Below, one piece after another: positions 7,880-16,106 of a DNA stretch of 64,000 bases. The position numbers and the translations under genes were made by a program. Source of the stretch: Balneatrix alpica DSM 16621 (GTDB taxonomy: Bacteria > Pseudomonadota > Gammaproteobacteria > Pseudomonadales > Balneatricaceae); NCBI RefSeq assembly GCF_000619885.1, contig NZ_JHUZ01000015.1:114749-178748 (forward strand), read 5' to 3'. The notes under the pieces were generated by a model. It ran no database searches. It saw only the letters and a program-made list of their open reading frames with translations, and had not been told where the DNA came from. The first letter of the stretch is position 1. Each line of letters starts with the position of its first letter.

Positions 7880-8961
7880 ATCAACCTCACCGGCTTAGGA
7901 AGAATGTCAAAATTATCTTTAACAAAACCAATTAAGTTAGATATTCTTGCCGATCTATAACCAACAACAATCTTCTCAAAATCAAAGATATCAGGTAGCT
8001 CTACCTTTTTCTCAATATAAGGATAGCCCCAGGCTAACATTTTGTCTCGTGTCAAGTATGATAGCACCGCCTTATCATGATCAGAGAAAAAATCATTATG
8101 TGATCGATTCGCCGCCACATTTCCTAACCCTGATATTTTCTCACCATTGTTAATGTATACCCAAGGTTCGCCGCCAAAAGTGCTTTTCAATAAAATAGGA
8201 TGCCAATCAATTTCTAACCACTCAGCCACTCTTCGCATTGTCAACTCTGGCTCAGCATGGAGCTGCTCAAATTTAAAGCCTTTTATACTGTCATAGTCAC
8301 CATTAATCGGAGTACCAGAATACAGCATCTGTCGCAACATCCCATACAAATACTCCTCATTAAACCCATATTCATTTATATAATGTTTAATATGCGACCC
8401 AAGGGAAATAATAGGATTTCTTATAACATGCAAAATTTTTGCATTAGGAAAGTCTTCTAAAAAATCGAGCAAGTACACTTGATCTGGAGAATGCAACTGG
8501 CATGCACATAAACCATCATCTGCAGACTTCCATTCTCTCCCAAGATATAAATTTTCAAAAGAGACATGCAGGGAAAGAAGGAATGAGGCACGGTTAGAAA
8601 AACCCCTTTCCTTAAAATCTAAAAAAAATCCGCTTAAACTTTCTTTAAAATTTTTCTCAGAAACAGTCATCCCCTTTCCTGAATTGAATGAGCACAAATT
8701 CATAACCTGAGGTGCATCTATTCTTGAATACAAATCAGAATTCCCACCATATACATCAAAGAGAGTCGCAAAATAATAGCAAAATTTGTTCAAAACATTG
8801 GAAAAAGAGTCCTGATCTTCTACTTCATTTCGCCAAAAACTATAAAAACCATTCAGGATATAGGGAGGTAGAGTCAGAATGGAGGGATGGCTATCCAACA
8901 TGCTAGACACTAACATAGACCCGCTACGATTATAAAAGACGATACCCAAAACTTTCATCAT
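7876..8961 (-). CDS. Sulfotransferase-fold protein; candidate phosphoramidate transferase
   Basis: 361 residues. The 5'-phosphosulfate-binding-loop-like motif NRSGSMLVSSMLDSHP begins near residue 12. A 3'-phosphate-binding-like motif is present as ILHVIRNPIISLGSH, with the expected Arg and Ser. The C-terminal half has FEQLHAEPELTMRRVAEWL, which resembles the usual helix after the substrate site. The family normally uses PAPS. Here it heads the operon that makes a 3'-phosphorylated CDP-phosphoramidate, so it may transfer phosphoramidate instead of sulfate; that is inference. The two ATGs at 8961 and 8958 share an AGGGGGA ribosome site, and the second has the better spacing. Confidence 0.7.
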   Translation of the reverse strand: MMKVLGIVFYNRSGSMLVSSMLDSHPSILTLPPYILNGFYSFWRNEVEDQDSFSNVLNKFCYYFATLFDVYGGNSDLYSRIDAPQVMNLCSFNSGKGMTVSEKNFKESLSGFFLDFKERGFSNRASFLLSLHVSFENLYLGREWKSADDGLCACQLHSPDQVYLLDFLEDFPNAKILHVIRNPIISLGSHIKHYINEYGFNEEYLYGMLRQMLYSGTPINGDYDSIKGFKFEQLHAEPELTMRRVAEWLEIDWHPILLKSTFGGEPWVYINNGEKISGLGNVAANRSHNDFFSDHDKAVLSYLTRDKMLAWGYPYIEKKVELPDIFDFEKIVVGYRSARISNLIGFVKDNFDILPKPVRLI

Positions 8962-9046
8962 GTCCCCCTAATCCATCCATTTACAACCCACAAAAGTTAG
9001 CGCATCATCCTTACCCAAGTCCACTCATAGAAAAGGCTTTTTCTAC

Positions 9047-10063
9047 ATGCGCAATATTCAACTAGAAAAGTCGGCACAGCTACTTACCCTTCCCGATCTT
9101 CAGCTGAAGGACTATGACCATATATACATTTATGGTGCTGGGGAAATCGGCTCTTACATAAAACAACTCATCACAGCAGACGGTCAAGGTGATAAGTTTC
9201 GAGGTTTCATTGAAACATCGCCAAGCCCCAGATCAGAGAGCATATCTCTAGCCCATCTCCTGACAAAGATTCAGAGTAACACTGCCGTTATCATCGCCTC
9301 ATCTTACCAGTCCGAAATTTTAGAGGAGATTTTTAAAACAAACGCCACTCCGAGCTTTGAAATATGGCTTGGAAACCACCTCTTTCAAGACGCGCATTAT
9401 GTTGTCGACCAAGAGGTGAAAAACTTTATTTTAAATTTATGCCAAAAAAGCGGAAAAATAATTAATTGCGCAATTGACATTGGAGCCAATGTAGGAAAGT
9501 TTTCAACACTACTTGCATTGTTTAGCAAAGAAGTCCATTTGTTTGAGCCCGACCCTGACAACTTTGCCATTCTGAAAGCTAGGTTCTGTGAAAAAAGTAA
9601 AATTATATTAAATCAGGTTGGTATGTCTGATAAAGCTGGCGAGCTTACCCTTTATAAAGACCTATTTACCAAAGAGGCTACTTCTACAACCTTTGATGTA
9701 AGCGTTTCTGAAAGTTGGTCAACAGAAAGCTTTGTTACTCATACTATTCCTGTTACGTCCTTGGATGAATATTGCCAGCAACACAAAATTGAGCCTAACT
9801 TTATTAAGATTGATGCCGAGGGTTTTGATCTAAAAATTCTAAAGGGCGGCCTAAAAACCATAAAAAGACATCAACCCATAATCGTTTTTGAAAATACACC
9901 ATGTCATATACATGAGTATATTCAAGTGCTAGACGAGCTACAGAGAATTTATACTCTTATAAAGCTCTCCACGCAAAGAGAAATAAAAGATTGGAGTTCT
10001 TTACAAGTCCATCCCGAACAGGAAAATAGCTCCTATAACTATGCTCTTGTTCCAAAACATTGA
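9047..10063 (+). CDS. FkbM-family methyltransferase fused to N-terminal Rossmann-like module
   Basis: 338 residues in two parts. Residues about 25-120 are the recurring small Rossmann module (HIYIYGAGEIGSYIKQL, later AVIIASSYQSEILEEIF). From about 140 an FkbM-type SAM methyltransferase follows: CAIDIGANVGKFSTLL, VHLFEPDPDNF, and FIKIDAEGFDLKILKGG, the family's hallmark near the active site. FkbM proteins are usually O-methyltransferases of glycans or natural products. It is the only plus-strand gene among the glycan genes, diverging from the sulfotransferase across 85 bases, so it has its own promoter. It is A+T-rich like the phosphoramidate genes. Confidence 0.8.
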   Translation: MRNIQLEKSAQLLTLPDLQLKDYDHIYIYGAGEIGSYIKQLITADGQGDKFRGFIETSPSPRSESISLAHLLTKIQSNTAVIIASSYQSEILEEIFKTNATPSFEIWLGNHLFQDAHYVVDQEVKNFILNLCQKSGKIINCAIDIGANVGKFSTLLALFSKEVHLFEPDPDNFAILKARFCEKSKIILNQVGMSDKAGELTLYKDLFTKEATSTTFDVSVSESWSTESFVTHTIPVTSLDEYCQQHKIEPNFIKIDAEGFDLKILKGGLKTIKRHQPIIVFENTPCHIHEYIQVLDELQRIYTLIKLSTQREIKDWSSLQVHPEQENSSYNYALVPKH

Positions 10064-10066
10064 TAA

Positions 10067-10087
10067 GGAGGGCCAGCGCCCTCTTTA
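10067..10087. terminator. Convergent hairpin terminator
   Basis: A GAGGGC stem, CAGC loop and GCCCTC stem followed by TTTAAA lie between the FkbM stop and the convergent dioxygenase stop. The flanks allow use from both sides, although neither side has a long U-run. Confidence 0.6.
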
Positions 10088-10091
10088 AAGA

Positions 10092-11252
10092 TTAAAGAAA
10101 ATCCTCTGCATATACCACTTCTTGACAAATAACATTTTCCAACAATGCAGATATTTCCTTCTTCCTTCCTATTGGAGTAACAAAAATTACTCGATTTTTA
10201 TCTGTTGACCGAAGCATGTCATCAGCAGGCAATACTGTTTTGCCAATCTCTTTACACATCTTAGTGGCCATCCCAACATCTACCACTTCTTCAACCTTTT
10301 CAACAATATGAGGTAAAAATATTTTAGCTACACTTCCCAATCCATAAACCCACACCTTGTCCTTACTATTTAAGTAAGAAATGAGCGCATGAATTTTATT
10401 GAAATATTCTTGCGGACCCCCCCCAAAAACCTCGACTCTCTTCATGTCATCACCTAAAAATCCTGAAACCGCACTTTCTTTCTCTAAACTATAAATACAA
10501 TGCTTTCTTTTAGCGAGCACAGCACTACTTCTAGCAGACCATGGATATATAGGAATTTTTGAATTTACCCCGGAATCCAAAACTCTTAAATCATTAACAA
10601 AGGATGGTCTAATCGTAATTTCGATTGTTGCCCTGAGCTCACCTTTCGTTACCGGTGGTTCTCCTTTGTGCACTATGGCAGTCGGATCAAATAGAACCCA
10701 CCTACCTGGCTGGACTCCCACAAGGGAAATCTCCTGCCCTTTAACTCTTAACTTTGTTGTCCCAGATAGTTCATTTAGCTCAGTGAGGTATATCAGAATC
10801 TTATAAAAATTTTCTGGAAAATCATCTGTATGCCAACCAAGAGAATAGGAATCCTGACTCCGCTGTGGTTGTGGGTACTGCTCCCAGACTCTTGTAGATA
10901 CAATAGAAAAATTATGCCCTATTTGCTGAGACACAAGTGGCTGCATACTCTCGAGTACATCACTCAAATGCCAACAGAACTCTTCTGAAAGCAGCTTAAA
11001 GGAAAAATTTTTATTTACATAACCCCTTCCCATCCAGTCAAGATTATTAAAAGAGTAATTTTCTAAGTGGTCCCAGCTACAAAATTTTACTCCATTAAGT
11101 TTGTCCACCTGCTCCTTCAATAGCTCCACACTACTTCGGTCAAGGTAATCAGTATAAAAGCCTCGCTCTTTAAACTCTGACTTACTTGAGCAATCGGTCA
11201 CACAGCGTCTTAAAAGACAAAAATACTCATTCCAGCTTTTAATGCACTCCAT
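10092..11252 (-). CDS. 2-oxoglutarate/Fe(II) dioxygenase-like protein fused to C-terminal Rossmann-like module
   Basis: 386 residues. The N-terminal part has the iron triad of 2OG oxygenases: HxD in GWHTDDFPENFY near residue 139, and a distal His in PTAIVHKGEPP followed by a 2OG-binding Arg in LRATIEITI. Residues about 298-386 are the small Rossmann module (VWVYGLGSVAKIFLPHI ... VIFVTPIG), here at the C-terminus. A G8 run encodes Gly-Gly-Gly near residue 277 in the linker, so a one-base slip would make a dioxygenase without the module. The substrate is unknown; hydroxylation of a glycan precursor is inference. Start ATG at 11252, followed downstream by only A+T-rich genes. Confidence 0.72.
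   Translation of the reverse strand: MECIKSWNEYFCLLRRCVTDCSSKSEFKERGFYTDYLDRSSVELLKEQVDKLNGVKFCSWDHLENYSFNNLDWMGRGYVNKNFSFKLLSEEFCWHLSDVLESMQPLVSQQIGHNFSIVSTRVWEQYPQPQRSQDSYSLGWHTDDFPENFYKILIYLTELNELSGTTKLRVKGQEISLVGVQPGRWVLFDPTAIVHKGEPPVTKGELRATIEITIRPSFVNDLRVLDSGVNSKIPIYPWSARSSAVLAKRKHCIYSLEKESAVSGFLGDDMKRVEVFGGGPQEYFNKIHALISYLNSKDKVWVYGLGSVAKIFLPHIVEKVEEVVDVGMATKMCKEIGKTVLPADDMLRSTDKNRVIFVTPIGRKKEISALLENVICQEVVYAEDFL
10417..10424. repeat. C8 (coding G8) tract in interdomain linker
   Basis: Eight C on the plus strand sit in the dioxygenase/Rossmann fusion gene, at codons for Gly-Gly-Gly near residue 277, just before the C-terminal module. Length and placement make it a candidate contingency (phase-variation) tract. 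Confidence 0.8.
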
Positions 11253-11254
11253 GA

Positions 11255-12337
11255 CTACTCCTTAACAAATAAATAGTAAGCACTAATAGCGTACATTTCC
11301 TTAATACCGGGAACATAGCTATAGCGCTTTACAATCTTATCTCTGTCAACAGAAAGCAGGTTAAACCCATGACCTTTAGCCACTACTTCCAACTCTTCAA
11401 CAGACCAAGCATTTTGATGATTAAATGTGATTCCCTTACGCTCTTTAACTAGCTTCCTTAACAAATCAACAAACTCTTTTGGCGAACTTGAGCAAATCCA
11501 TTGCTTGAGCACATCTTCTTCAATTTTCGGTGGCCCATTATAAGCACCTTCAGCATTTACATCATACTTATCAAATAAATTACCAAAAGCAGCGTTCCAA
11601 TACCCACAAAAAAGATATGCACATCTATTTTCTATAGTGTCCTCCACACCTGAATTTTTCCATGTCTGAGTAGCACAAGGAAAGTTCCATAACTCATCGG
11701 AAAATGCAGACTTATCATTAATTTTGCATTTTTCAAGCAACCAATCGAAATCTGGTATTTTGACTAAAAATGCTCCAGAGGAGTGGAGAATTCGATTAAC
11801 TTCTCGAAAAACAAAATCAACCTGCGCATCATTAAGATGCTCTAAACAGTGGGATGTATATGCAAGCTCAATACTCGAATTTTCAATGGGAAGCTTTTCA
11901 ACACCAGAAAAATCATTAAATATTGCGTAGTTTTCATCTGCATTAATGTCTACGTTATACCACTCAGGATAAACAAATCGCCCACCACCAACATTTAAAA
12001 AGCGCTTTACTGGAAAAGTTGATGCAAGATAATCATAAACATCTTTTTTCACTTCCCCCAACTCATTCCCATATAGCCTTTTAATTTCATGAGCATTATT
12101 TATATCAAGAAACCTTATCTGCTTTAGCACCAAATCCTGGCCACTCTCACCCATTTCATTAAATACACTTGAATATAGGAGAAAACTTTCTTTATCCTCT
12201 ACAGCGTCATAGTAGGCCAAATTAGCCTGTATGTAGCCTTTCACATCTCTTTTAGGGTCGAGACGTTCAAGGATAAACTTTGCATCTTTGTAAAAACCTT
12301 TTTCAATAAGAGAAATAACCTCATCCACTGAACTCAC
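11255..12337 (-). CDS. SAM-dependent methyltransferase (type 11) with N-terminal helical extension
   Basis: About 360 residues. The N-terminal third is helical and TPR-like in feel (VISLIEKGFYKDAKFILERL). The methyltransferase domain has motif I FLNVGGGRFVYPEWYNVD, the acceptor segment IELAYTSHCLEHL, and LVKIPDFDWLL, as in predicted SAM enzymes of polysaccharide loci. I choose the GTG at 12337, which overlaps the upstream stop (ATGTGA) and has GAGGGG six bases away. The longer ATG frame to 12391 would run 58 bases into the upstream gene. A+T-rich. The substrate is not recognisable. Confidence 0.72.
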   Translation of the reverse strand: MSSVDEVISLIEKGFYKDAKFILERLDPKRDVKGYIQANLAYYDAVEDKESFLLYSSVFNEMGESGQDLVLKQIRFLDINNAHEIKRLYGNELGEVKKDVYDYLASTFPVKRFLNVGGGRFVYPEWYNVDINADENYAIFNDFSGVEKLPIENSSIELAYTSHCLEHLNDAQVDFVFREVNRILHSSGAFLVKIPDFDWLLEKCKINDKSAFSDELWNFPCATQTWKNSGVEDTIENRCAYLFCGYWNAAFGNLFDKYDVNAEGAYNGPPKIEEDVLKQWICSSSPKEFVDLLRKLVKERKGITFNHQNAWSVEELEVVAKGHGFNLLSVDRDKIVKRYSYVPGIKEMYAISAYYLFVKE

Positions 12338-13158
12338 ATTACACCCCTCTTCGCACTCTCGTAGCAGGACTTTTCCACAAACAAGGTCCACTCCACACTC
12401 ACCCGGGATTGCTGACCTCCCACCAATCCCCCATGCAACAAATCATCATTAAACAGAATGGCCTGCCCTGGTTGACCAGCGAAAGGGGTGATGTCCAACT
12501 CATCATCGCTCACCTGAATTTGTGGCTTAACCAACCCATCTCGCTCTATCCCGATATAAGGCCAGGTTTGACGATGGGACCCGGCCACAAAGCGCAACCC
12601 ATTTAGTCCCGGATCAAGGTACAGAGGAATCCAAATTTTCACTCGCACATATCCAGGAGGAATGCGGCCGTGGCCAAGTGCCCAAAACCAGCTATCGGCA
12701 TGCATAGGCCCGACATCTTCCGCTACCCCTGGGCGAGCTAAGCGCCAGTATATTTCTTCTGGGTAAAGGCGTTCTTCATCTGCAATTTTGACGGGCCCCA
12801 GTTCCGCTTCCAGCTTACGAAAGAACGGCATTTGGCGGATGTGCTCGACTACAGCAGGCGTAAAGATACGCGAATTTTTATTCCACAGTCTGCGGTGCTC
12901 TAACTGCGGGTAATCCATGAGCAATTGATGGTAACAAGGCAAATCATATTGAGAGAGCACAGTCACAAGTTGAGGATGGAGCTCAAGGATACGTGCCTGC
13001 CACTGCAGCCGTACTTGTTGGCGCATCCAGTCCAACTCTTCTTGACTTAAAAAAAGCTGATCAAAATAGCCCTGCGGTCCCTTAATTGCTTTTAGTATCT
13101 GCATGGATTGCATCTCATCAGCATGACTGTCTCGACATCCTGCCTGCTTTGTATCCAT
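12334..13158 (-). CDS. Phytanoyl-CoA dioxygenase (PhyH) family protein
   Basis: 274 residues with the PhyH-type iron site: HxD in MHADSWFWALG, distal His in LFNDDLLHGGLVGG, and the 2OG-binding Arg in SRVSVEWTLF. GLRFVAGSHRQTWPY is typical of the family. PhyH proteins in surface-glycan loci are usually uncharacterised hydroxylases. It follows another PhyH gene after three bases, so the two may act in sequence or together. Base composition is near that of the island's G+C-richer part; the A+T-rich block begins just downstream. Confidence 0.8.
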   Translation of the reverse strand: MDTKQAGCRDSHADEMQSMQILKAIKGPQGYFDQLFLSQEELDWMRQQVRLQWQARILELHPQLVTVLSQYDLPCYHQLLMDYPQLEHRRLWNKNSRIFTPAVVEHIRQMPFFRKLEAELGPVKIADEERLYPEEIYWRLARPGVAEDVGPMHADSWFWALGHGRIPPGYVRVKIWIPLYLDPGLNGLRFVAGSHRQTWPYIGIERDGLVKPQIQVSDDELDITPFAGQPGQAILFNDDLLHGGLVGGQQSRVSVEWTLFVEKSCYESAKRGVM

Positions 13159-13161
13159 GAC

Positions 13162-14013
13162 TCATTGATCTACTGCAAACTTAGGAAGTGCCTTACAAAC
13201 CAGATCACTTGCCTCTGTTACTTTGTCTCGGTAGTAATCCTGGGCCACTTGACTCACGACAGAGGCGCAGAGTCGACGGTAGTAACCTTCTTTCAGGTAT
13301 TTGGATACTGGGGCATAAGCGGCCTTTAGTCTGAAATCCACTGACCAGCGACAAGCCGTATCCTGATTTACTTCCTGCCCGTGCAGAACGCCCAGGCTAA
13401 ACATCAGCATTTCCCCTGGTTCAATCACCACCGGAGTCAGCTTAGAGTAATCAAGATCTTTGATAATTTTAGGCGCATACAAAAAGCCCATTTGATTGGC
13501 CATCGAACCCTTACCAACCTCCGCAGCAAATTGTTGCTCAAAGCTGGCTAATGGCCAGTGTTGGCTGCCAGGCGCCAACTGTAGTGCCCCCTGTGCATTG
13601 TTATGGGTTAGGGGAAAAACACAGGACACTTCATAGGCACTATTACCGTAGAAGGTATCCCAATGAAAACCTATGTTGTCCTGTGGGCACTGAGGGCGTG
13701 CTATGCGTAGATAAGGTTTGACCTGAATATCAATATCGGGGCCAAAAATGCTGCGAAATAACGGCAAATTGGCTTCTACCACTTGTTGATGCAAGCCACT
13801 CGCGTGCAACCGCTCAAAGAGTTGGTACTGAATGCCCCGGTGTTGTTCATCTGAACTCACCACTTGGTGATAATTTTCCAAGTCTACTTGAGCATCTTGG
13901 AAGTATTGACGCAGGTAATCCAAGCACAGACTTTGAATCGCTTTGATGCCATCCTGTTGTTCCAGTGCCACTACGGCAAAGCCATCCCGAACGAAGTTTT
14001 CAGCCCAACTCAT
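13162..14013 (-). CDS. Phytanoyl-CoA dioxygenase (PhyH) family protein
   Basis: About 283 residues. The iron ligands are visible as HWDTFYGN (HxD) and LGVLHGQEVN (distal His), with CRWSVDFRLK supplying the likely 2OG-binding Arg. GALQLAPGSQHWPLASF is the usual double-stranded-helix segment. I use the ATG at 14013, which has AGGTC five bases away; the upstream ATG at 14028 has no room for a ribosome site after the E1 beta stop. It lies between the TPP-enzyme pair and the second PhyH gene, so its substrate is probably a product of that enzyme or of the sugar pathway. Confidence 0.8.
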   Translation of the reverse strand: MSWAENFVRDGFAVVALEQQDGIKAIQSLCLDYLRQYFQDAQVDLENYHQVVSSDEQHRGIQYQLFERLHASGLHQQVVEANLPLFRSIFGPDIDIQVKPYLRIARPQCPQDNIGFHWDTFYGNSAYEVSCVFPLTHNNAQGALQLAPGSQHWPLASFEQQFAAEVGKGSMANQMGFLYAPKIIKDLDYSKLTPVVIEPGEMLMFSLGVLHGQEVNQDTACRWSVDFRLKAAYAPVSKYLKEGYYRRLCASVVSQVAQDYYRDKVTEASDLVCKALPKFAVDQ

Positions 14014-14030
14014 GTTGACCTCACGCATCC

Positions 14031-15089
14031 TTAGAAGGGTCCCGTAAACCAGTCGCCTGGTACATCATGGTGTCCCTGACGTGCTAATTGTAAAAAGTCA
14101 TTTGGCTCAGCGTGCAGCATGTGCCAAACCGTTTGGGCAATCTCTTGAGCACCAAAGTAAAAACTGCGGGTTAGACCATAACTAGTGGGCTCGGGTACAT
14201 CCGGCATGGCTAACCGTTTAGGCGCGCACTTCAGGGCAGAGAAACAATGCTCTGTCACCCTTGCCAATACTTCAGCGGAGACAGAACAAGTGATCGCCCC
14301 GGTATCCAACGCCAACAAACGCCCCGTTTTCTGCACAGAGGTATAAACCGTTGCCCAGTCGATCGGGTTAACGGTACGCAGATCGATCAACTCTGCACTC
14401 ACTCCCTGCTGCTGCAGGGCTTTCACTGCGTGCATGGCTTCGACACATTGATAGGACAGAGCGACCAGGGTGATATCGGTGCCCTCCTGCAACACCTTGG
14501 CTTGGCCAAGGGGAATGCGGAAGTCAGCTTCTTCAGGTACTTCACCGCGTTGATGATGCAGCCAGCGGTGCTCCAGAAAAACCACTGGGTTATCATCAAA
14601 GATGCTCGCCAATAGCAGCCCTTTTGCATCCGCGGGGCTGGTTGGCATCACCACCTTCAAGCCAGGGATATGGGCAAACCAGGCATGTAGGCTCTGCGAA
14701 TGGGTCGGCCCCTGCCCCCATCCTCGTCCTAAAATTAAACGAATCACCATGGGCACGGGGCGCTGACCATTGAACATGTAATGCCACTTGGCAGCACTAT
14801 TGACCAGCTGATCCATCGCCAATAAGAAAAAGTCGAGTCGTTGATGCACCATCACAGGCCGCATGCCTTGTAGAGCCGCACCAATGCCTATTCCTGTCAT
14901 AGCATTTTCAGCGGTAGGCATATCAAATACCCGCTCAGGATAGGCCTCTTTTAAACCCGCAGTAGTACCAAAAATACGACGAGGATCATCGACGCCTAAA
15001 CCATAGCAAAAGACATTGGCATCCTGTTCCATCGCTTGATGCATGGCTTGATTGACTGCCTCAGCATAGGTGAGCACTTGCTTAGCCAT
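14031..15089 (-). CDS. TPP-dependent 2-oxoacid dehydrogenase E1 beta-like subunit
   Basis: 352 residues of the transketolase-central/C-terminal type: RVFDMPTAENAMTGIGIGAALQGMRPVMVHQR, whose Glu-containing segment normally activates the thiazolium, then WGQGPTHSQSLHAWFAHIPGLKVVMPTSP, then the C-terminal TGRLLALDTGA domain. It overlaps the E1 alpha gene by eight bases, so the pair surely forms a heterotetramer. No lipoyl E2 or E3 gene is present in the window, so the pair may make an acyl or hydroxyalkyl transfer in sugar synthesis instead of feeding acyl-CoA production. That last point is inference. Confidence 0.82.
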   Translation of the reverse strand: MAKQVLTYAEAVNQAMHQAMEQDANVFCYGLGVDDPRRIFGTTAGLKEAYPERVFDMPTAENAMTGIGIGAALQGMRPVMVHQRLDFFLLAMDQLVNSAAKWHYMFNGQRPVPMVIRLILGRGWGQGPTHSQSLHAWFAHIPGLKVVMPTSPADAKGLLLASIFDDNPVVFLEHRWLHHQRGEVPEEADFRIPLGQAKVLQEGTDITLVALSYQCVEAMHAVKALQQQGVSAELIDLRTVNPIDWATVYTSVQKTGRLLALDTGAITCSVSAEVLARVTEHCFSALKCAPKRLAMPDVPEPTSYGLTRSFYFGAQEIAQTVWHMLHAEPNDFLQLARQGHHDVPGDWFTGPF

Positions 15090-16089
15090 TCAGATTCTCC
15101 CGATACACCTGGGTATAGGCTTCAGTAGACGCGGGATAGGGCTGACTCTCAGCATCCGCAAAGGCTTGTTGTACCTGTAGCTGCACCTCCACACGCAGTT
15201 TGAGACAGTCTTCCATACGCCACTGTCCTTCCTGTTGAAGGCGTTGTTCAAACAAGCTCAGCGGGTCACGAGCCCGCCACTGCAAAAACTCGTTTTCACT
15301 GCGATAGCCCAGGTCATTGTCATAGTGAGGTCCACAGTGCTCACGCCAGCGATACGTCGCCAGCTCAACCAGAGCAGGCCCTTGTCCAGCGCGTACCTGT
15401 GCTAGAAGCGGAGCGATAGTCGCATAGCAACCAGGCAGATCATTTCCATCCCCCGCCGCACTTTTCAACCCTAATGCGGCAGCTAATTCGGCAATCTTAC
15501 GATCTTGCGGTTGACGCACCTGCAATGAGGAATACACCGAATAAAGGTTATTTTCACAGACGAAAAGCACCGGCAGTTTTTGCACCACCGCAAAGTTAGC
15601 CGCCTCGTAAAAGGCGCCCTCTTCAATCGCCCCATCTCCCAGGTAAACCACTGCCACCTGAGACTCAGCCTGCTGCATTTTTAACGCCAACCCCAAGCCC
15701 ACTCCAATTGGGATGGTATTACCGACGATTGCCGTACTACCTTTAAAACCAACACGCTCATCGATCAGGTGCATGGAGCCTCCACGGCCACCACTACAGC
15801 CGCCTACCCGACCATAAATTTCCGCCAGCATCGCGGTAAGATCACCTCCCTTAGCCAAATAATGTGCATGGCTACGGTGAGTACTAACCGCTAAATCCTG
15901 TTGGTTGAGCAAGACCGACATCACTGCCGGCACACCCTCTTGCCCAATCGACAGGTGTGTTGGACAGCGCATCTTGCCTTCTGGATACCGTCGGGCAATT
16001 TCCTCTTCCACCTCTCGGATCAGGTAGAGCATCCGTAACAAGCCAGCATGGTTGTCAGAGGGGATCAGGCTTAACGCAGGCTGAGTCAT
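15082..16089 (-). CDS. TPP-dependent 2-oxoacid dehydrogenase E1 alpha-like subunit
   Basis: 335 residues. The thiamine-diphosphate motif GDG...NN is clear: YLGDGAIEEGAFYEAANFAV followed by LPVLFVCENNLYSVY. GGRGGSMHLID and GNTIPIGVGLGLALK are standard for E1 alpha of acetoin/pyruvate dehydrogenase-like enzymes. It is followed directly by the beta subunit with an eight-base overlap. Such E1 pairs without E2/E3 occur in some surface-glycan clusters, but I know of no established product for this arrangement. Confidence 0.82.
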   Translation of the reverse strand: MTQPALSLIPSDNHAGLLRMLYLIREVEEEIARRYPEGKMRCPTHLSIGQEGVPAVMSVLLNQQDLAVSTHRSHAHYLAKGGDLTAMLAEIYGRVGGCSGGRGGSMHLIDERVGFKGSTAIVGNTIPIGVGLGLALKMQQAESQVAVVYLGDGAIEEGAFYEAANFAVVQKLPVLFVCENNLYSVYSSLQVRQPQDRKIAELAAALGLKSAAGDGNDLPGCYATIAPLLAQVRAGQGPALVELATYRWREHCGPHYDNDLGYRSENEFLQWRARDPLSLFEQRLQQEGQWRMEDCLKLRVEVQLQVQQAFADAESQPYPASTEAYTQVYRENLNG

Positions 16090-16106
16090 AAAACTACCTA
16101 AAGCTG

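Noticed and set aside
7083..8961. Ordinary sulfate activation and sulfation
   Set aside because: The kinase and sulfotransferase alone would suggest sulfation, but no sulfurylase is nearby and the other four phosphoramidate enzymes are directly adjacent. Sulfation is kept as an alternative, not the main call.
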